Assembly (NCBI RefSeq): GCF_905220565.1
Contig: NC_059406.1
Span: 13,836,001 to 13,900,000 of the forward strand
Direction: 5' to 3'
Source: Melitaea cinxia
Lineage: Eukaryota; Arthropoda; Insecta; Lepidoptera; Nymphalidae
Length of the DNA: 64,000 bases
Made by a program: the position numbers and the translations under genes
Notes under the pieces: generated by a model
The model's input: only the letters and a program-made list of their open reading frames with translations
Database searches by the model: none
What the model was told of the DNA's origin: nothing
Shown: in pieces, positions 60,501 to 64,000 of the stretch
Layout: each line of letters starts with the position of its first letter
How positions within the stretch are numbered: the stretch's first letter is position 1

Positions 60501-62744
60501 AAAAATCTTAAATTCTTTACTGAAAAATATTTCTAACATCTTAATAATCGTAGCCTTTACTTGTTCCTCACTTATTTTCTCCATTTTCTTCGCGCCTTCT
60601 CCATATATCCATCCAAGAAGCAAATTAGGATGATGTTCCACTGTTAGGAATCCAGAAACTTCTGTCACCCATTGTTCTTCAACGGAAAATTTAGCTTTGT
60701 CCTCTTTTTTCCATAAAATATTTAGACTCAATGCTTGTTTCGGCCACCAAGGTTTTGTAAATTCTATGTAAATCTTGTCGAGGACACATAGCTGTAGGTT
60801 GTTTATTGCATTGACCTTTTCGATTGGTAAAGGAGGATTAAATAATTGGTTGTGTCTGAAAGGTATCGTGAAAATATATGAGTATAGATGTAATATTAAT
60901 TCTGAAGATGACAATCGTAAACTTTGCATTGTCACAGTTTTAATTCGACTACATTCAGGACAATTATTGAAGAACTGTTGTGGTAGAAATAGTTGGAAGA
61001 CTTTGTGGTATAGTTAAAATTTATATAATCATTATGTACTTACGAAACTATATACAGGATATAATATGTGGTATAATATATAGAAGATTATTTTGGCAGT
61101 AGTTGACATTAAGTCAGTTTCTTAGCTTGAATCATTTTGAAAACATACCTTTCTTTTAAAACTCCAAGAGATACAGTAATGATGACGCTTTTAGCAGCAA
61201 ACAAGCTTCCATCTTTGCACTTAATTTGTACCAACGGATTTCCAGAATCCAAACCTGGCTTGGTAGTTCCCCATTTTATACTTTCAACTTCTTTCTTAAG
61301 ATGGATCTCTACTGGGAGTTCTTTGGATGCATCAGGATATTTATTCTGAAATAAGCAATTATTATTATTATTATTGTTACTGCAATAATTAGGCATGTCT
61401 ATTAACATTAAATAAAAGACATCTATTGTCCATCTGTACAAGGATAACTAAAACGTATGTTACCTTGATTAAACTTTAAATTAAGATCAAGAGTTATTTT
61501 TGGTCTCAAGGCCACTTAAATAATGTTAGAATCGCAGCCAAAATAAAATTACTTGATTAGAAGACATGATCTTACCAAAAGAACATCAAGAATAGTCCTA
61601 AAACCCCTGCCTTTCCAGTTGAGCAAAAAGTCTCCTTCACAACTGTGAAACTCCTCTAAACCTTTTAATGATTTACCCTTCTTTGGGTCATCTTGTCCAC
61701 CGACATGGTTTTCGTGTTCAAACCATTCTATAAATAATTGAGCTAATGCAGGATCTTTTTTTAGTATTTGATTTGTTTTTGCACTGCAAATAAACGAATT
61801 TAATAAATACTTTGAATCACTCAAACCGTTAGTATTATTAGATTTAATATCAAAAACTAAAAAGTATTTATTGGTTTTTTCCCTGTTTTTTAAACTGCTA
61901 TTAAGCATATTATACATAATAAACTTTGTAATACTAACGCGTTTCGTACGCAGCCAGAAATAGATCCTGCACTCTTATCTGCAGCAGTTAGTTCATCATT
62001 CAAAGCTTTAACGAATTCTTCTCCAGTTTCTTGGGGCAATAAAGTTCCGTTCGACAAAACGAAATATTTTTTGTCTGATTCTGATCTACTTAAAAGATTT
62101 AATGGATTTGCTATTTCGAAGACTACGTTGTCCTTCTCGCCGTGGCACCTGAAATTCAAATTATTTTTTGTAAGTTACTATACTTTTTAGAAGCCACTCT
62201 ATATTTAAAATTAAATTATAGTTAAAAACCGATAGTTACATCTACAAAAAAAAAGTTTTGCTCAACAGGTAATTAAAAACTTTTGTTGGTTAAGTAATAG
62301 AAATTAGCAAGGACAACTAAATCAGAATTTCAGGATAATTTAAAACATGGATCGTCAGGAAGACATTGCTAATTAGCCGCCCATTGTAGGTACTACACAA
62401 TCAGTAACAAGATTATTTTTAATGTGTGTTATGTATTTGTGGTGTAAAATAAAGTAGGTATAAGTAAGAATATAAATTTAAAATTTTGTCTCTGAAATCA
62501 TCGATGTAGCATTAGCTTTGTCACTTGTCTTTAAAACAATCATTTTAAGCATTGCCTTATTGTATGGTACGATAACTCACCAAGCAGCTCCCAAATCAAG
62601 ATAGCGGTCACCGTATGGCACAGTACATATTCTGCCACCGATCCTGTCTCCTGCCTCTAAGCCCAGTACTTTCAAGCCGGCCTCGTGAAGCTTCCGCAGC
62701 GCCGCGATACCGGCCGCGCCACAACCAATCACGATTACGTCCAT
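54539..62744 (-). CDS. FAD-dependent polyamine (spermine-type) oxidase, broken by a LINE
   Basis: Oxidises polyamines such as spermine or N1-acetyl derivatives with FAD, releasing H2O2 and an aldehyde; exact substrate not readable. Minus-strand coding exons: 62581-62744 (ATG), 61939-62148, 61576-61783, 61149-61345, 60505-60855 continued at 55376-55399, and 54539-54776. All splice phases agree and total about 463 residues, near family size. Seen: MDVIVIGCGAAGIAAL (dinucleotide-binding GxGxxG), LEAGDRIGGR, GDFLLNWKGRG, VIITVSLGVLKER, LLLGWIYGEGA, and the C-terminal flavin motif CFAGEATSYHHYSGVHGAVE. Exon 5 is cut by a 5.1-kb LINE. Without it, the sequence reads SKEFKMAPVKSILRTQW across the junction; with it, translation ends after SKEFKIF at about residue 378 and loses the C-terminal FAD contacts. 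An acceptor just before the ATG suggests an upstream 5' UTR exon. Confidence 0.9.
54949..55211 (+). mobile_element. Non-autonomous Helitron in the oxidase last intron
   Basis: Starts TCTATACTATATTATAAAGC after A and ends ggcagaagCTAG before T. Internal blocks 'tttgaacgcgctaatctcta' and 'tcagtgttagatagcccatt' are typical of a common short Helitron family. Confidence 0.8.
55749..58619 (-). CDS. LINE ORF2: endonuclease and reverse transcriptase
   Basis: 956 residues, uninterrupted. The N-terminal apurinic-type endonuclease shows FFYQNVRGLRTK, VVIITETWL, GGGVMLCIK and GGDFNISHITW with a later DLIFSD. The central reverse transcriptase shows NYRPIS, YTDFEKAFDRVDH, SGVPQGSILGPLLYN and the catalytic FADD in KFIMFADDKKIYLK. 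A typical C-terminal region follows (RDLGVILDSKMTF, ILEYACSIWAPVY). It nicks DNA and copies the element RNA at the target. Clade is CR1 or Jockey-like by general look; a tree would be needed to settle it. Confidence 0.93.
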   Translation of the reverse strand: MPQLSFFYQNVRGLRTKTVQFRNNLLTCDHDVVIITETWLKEGFYKGELCDDRYDLFRCDRNESTSSKKHGGGVMLCIKQKLRARERPDWACAGVECLWTTVAATALDARDKRNLHICVVYIPPDDNHVQRLNNFTRQLTNIVSLHPNDHFIIGGDFNISHITWSPSGHTTQRSVSTDLQLATDYLIDSCNLSGFCQYNLCINKCNNILDLIFSDTHIDVSRSSTALVSEDSYHPSLNLNAPDLMLPCIKRESFIKYCFFKADYYEINNFLRNVDWHTILQGNNIDEITQKFYQIINKVIHDFVPKKSFHKTDKFPVWYSRPLIRVINDKLRAHRRWIRHGNPRDYDEFSILRRRQKKIQAKCYDSYQEYIQINLKRNPKYLWSYLKTLRSNNTGYPNVLTLGDNSYRCEADACEGFSHFFESVFQKPASQYNLPPLAESTDTIHTLSFSEDVVLKLLKNIDLNKGPGSDKIPPTFIKNCASCLAKPLTLIFNLSLNVFGTFPSIWKEALVIPIHKSGSRGRIENYRPISKLNLFCKIFEKLVYESISPLILSSIPDEQHGFMKRRSTVSNLTVFTDYIFRSMDSGIQVDAIYTDFEKAFDRVDHVILLHKLHALGIRGDLFRWISSYVTNRSQAITLGRVQSSYVSVISGVPQGSILGPLLYNAYLYDIGSCLTYSKFIMFADDKKIYLKINNITDCHKIQHDLNNLYIYYLTNRITVNTAKCHQITFTRKKNPILYTYAINNVPIVKVDSVRDLGVILDSKMTFVNHIDRIISKAYSQLGFISRVCNTFKNIGCIKILYFCFVRTILEYACSIWAPVYNVHIDRIESLQKKFIKLLNFKSYRTCPTYVESCKHYQIESLSQRRKQYDIILLHDIVSGKIDCSELLSQIEFRIPSRRSRHIKPLFHTPRVKTNYARNSVLCRIVNTYNTQYPNLDLFHLRTKTALKKEIKMMHFS
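59098..60198 (-). CDS. LINE ORF1: PHD-finger, coiled-coil, nucleic-acid-binding protein
   Basis: 366 residues. It starts MAGICEACKITITVSQKRIK and continues CAHCTRLYHSDCVGF then WKCPLCV, a Cys4-His-Cys3 PHD-type zinc finger over residues 5-50. A Pro/Ala/Ser-rich linker follows (LDPPPPAPASS). Residues about 120-215 form a long amphipathic coiled coil (LLKIEIINDLKNTLLTEIRK onwards). The C-terminal third (NIEIVGLPETAGE, RPKPIVATL, LFVNEHLTPENKQLF) resembles the RNA-binding and chaperone region of many insect LINE ORF1 proteins. It likely coats the element RNA. Confidence 0.85.
   Translation of the reverse strand: MAGICEACKITITVSQKRIKCAHCTRLYHSDCVGFSNDLSRSQWKCPLCVASSRKVGDNSNTPVRTASKTTINRDGVTATLLDPPPPAPASSVQAQSASPTPKTALPPALTPAAQAMEDSDLISRIGSMMDSKLSLLKIEIINDLKNTLLTEIRKELVAVTAKYDLLEESHSKLLDEHESLMKDFATLRNNILQTEDKLSELQGQFSKQQQKARLLNIEIVGLPETAGESPVELVTKIANHAGVQLQPDQIQSAHRVQPMRKVEGRPKPIVATLQSRMLKDQIIAGLRRARGISTKNLNLAGPDRKLFVNEHLTPENKQLFNAVKIRAKERSYKFTWIRNCNIFLRKNEESPVITIATEKDLQKIL
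60199..60504 (-). promoter_or_regulatory. 5' leader of the LINE (internal promoter expected)
   Basis: Sequence between the insertion junction and the ORF1 ATG. Full-length LINEs carry an internal promoter here; no specific motif is recognised. Confidence 0.4.
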
Positions 62745-62751
62745 TACTGAT

Positions 62752-63202
62752 CTGAAAAGATATACGTTTGTTCTATTGCATTTCGTATAACAATTCACAT
62801 ACAAATTAGCATCCCATTTCGTTATTGAATAAAAATTAATATTTAATTTGTACCTATAGAGTTTAATCTTAATTTTTTACACCCTATATATCTATCATAA
62901 AATAAAAATAAAGTTCAAATTGTCTTTAGATGCCAATACATGAATAGAAAGATAGATTTGATATTTTTGTCTATCAAAAATGTTAAAGGGTACCTAATTT
63001 TCTAAACTATGTCCATACTTAGCTACGGTTGTTATTACTTTGATTTGGATTTGTCATTAATTCTACATATCCTACCTATAGTATAATAAATACGCTTTCG
63101 ATTCTATGTACGTGATCATAATTTCTTTTTTTATTACATCAAATATTTTTTGGTATACTTAAAAAGTACACGAAAAAGTAAAACTTCTGAAATATAGTAC
63201 TA
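62752..63202. other. 5' flank or first intron of the oxidase
   Basis: No coding exon seen. A 5' UTR exon may lie here or beyond the window. Confidence 0.35.
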
Positions 63203-63460
63203 CTAGCTGACCCGGCGAACTTCGTATCGCCTAACAGTGACTTTTAAGTATTATCACAAATCTTTTGTATGGGAGTATAGAAAAGTGTTGTTTTTAGACT
63301 TTTTCAGGAAATTTAATTTTTTTTTTTTAATTTTTCTCTCCGTAAGAACCATCCTCGTACTTCAAGGAATATTAAAAAAAAAGAATTAGCGAAATCGGTC
63401 CAACCGTTCTCGAGTTTTGCGCTTAGCAACACATTCAGCGACTCATTTTTATATTATAGA
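63203..63460 (-). mobile_element. Non-autonomous Helitron, reverse
   Basis: Plus strand opens CTAGCTGACCCGGCGAAC after A63202 and closes atattataGA before T63461, giving TC...CTAG on the minus strand with A and T flanks. 'gcgaaatcggtccaaccgtt' is a typical internal block. Confidence 0.85.
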
Positions 63461-64000
63461 TATGAAATATAGTGTATATAACTAATAAGTTTGACAAGAC
63501 TATTTGTACTATATTTAGAGAAGCGAGTTCTTGCAGACAACCTATTTTACAATCCTGGCAAAAAACTCTCAGCCATTACCACAATATATATTACACGGGT
63601 GTTATATGAAATACTAATTTTAGAAATCATCCATAGATAACTATAAAATTAGGAAAATTATCCATAACTTATTTATGTAAATACGTATTAGGTACTTGAG
63701 ATTGTTATTAGACTTCAAAAAACGCGCCAGATGGAAATTAATACCTAATTACTTAATTTAATAGATGTACGTTTTGTACTATAACACAATCTAACGGTTT
63801 GAACTATATTTGTAACTGACAATTTAAAACATAGACATTGTACTTATACATTAGCTTAATCGTAGGTACCTAAAGTTATAAACATTTTTGAGATCTACCA
63901 AAATTATATCAAGTACCTATGTACCAAAACACAGAAGAGGTAAACAATGTACCGGCTGAACAAAATAATGTAAATTACCTACGTCGACTAAAAACAAAAT
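63461..64000. other. AT-rich window end
   Basis: Nothing recognised. Confidence 0.4.

Larger units (their letters stand above)
55406..60504 (-). mobile_element. Full-length CR1/Jockey-type LINE inserted in a coding exon
   Basis: 5,099 bp on the minus strand with a 5' leader (60199-60504), ORF1 (59098-60198), a spacer, ORF2 (55749-58619), a 3' UTR and a tail of TAAA repeats (55406-55432). It is flanked by a 6-bp duplication TAAGAT (60505-60510 and 55400-55405). Both long ORFs are open, so it looks young and possibly still able to move. Confidence 0.95.

Overview
The window is nuclear DNA of an insect, very probably a moth or butterfly. It is strongly AT-rich, its genes are split by GT-AG introns, and it is packed with repeat types familiar from Lepidoptera: short Helitrons ending in CTAG, tRNA-headed SINEs, RTE and Jockey/CR1-type LINEs, mariner and hAT elements. 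Product names come from reading the translations; no database search was run.

Layout. 539-2748 (+) is the 3' half of an SLC22-type organic cation transporter whose first exons lie outside the window. 2749-12540 is repeats and AT-rich spacer. 12540-15553 (-) is a three-exon SRFBP1/BUD22-family gene. 15756-17976 is a candidate P-like DNA transposon holding a frameshifted THAP-domain gene. 18385-19275 is a GC-rich retroelement patch. 19760-22374 (+) is ribosomal protein L36 in three coding exons. 22380-44070 has no host gene that I can support. It holds a 118-bp tandem array, a long-inverted-repeat element, a Helitron swollen by seven ~281-bp units with a mariner inside, a hAT MITE and LINE wrecks nested in one another. 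44074-45102 (-) is an intact, intronless PRPP synthetase gene. 49096-53403 (+) is a seven-exon zinc-finger gene matching histone H4 transcription factor (HINFP). 54539-62744 (-) is a six-exon FAD-dependent polyamine (spermine-type) oxidase.

The standout observation is that a full-length 5.1-kb LINE with two long intact ORFs (55406-60504) sits inside a coding exon of the polyamine oxidase, flanked by a 6-bp target duplication. Removing the LINE and one copy of the duplication on paper restores a continuous frame of about 463 codons. With the LINE present the frame stops three codons after the junction. This looks like a young, possibly polymorphic, gene-breaking insertion. Also notable are an exact 163-bp tandem duplication carrying an exon end and splice donor in HINFP, and the THAP/P-like element.

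The host genes do not form an operon or pathway; they are ordinary neighbours. HINFP and the oxidase converge tail to tail with candidate poly(A) signals about 24 bp apart.
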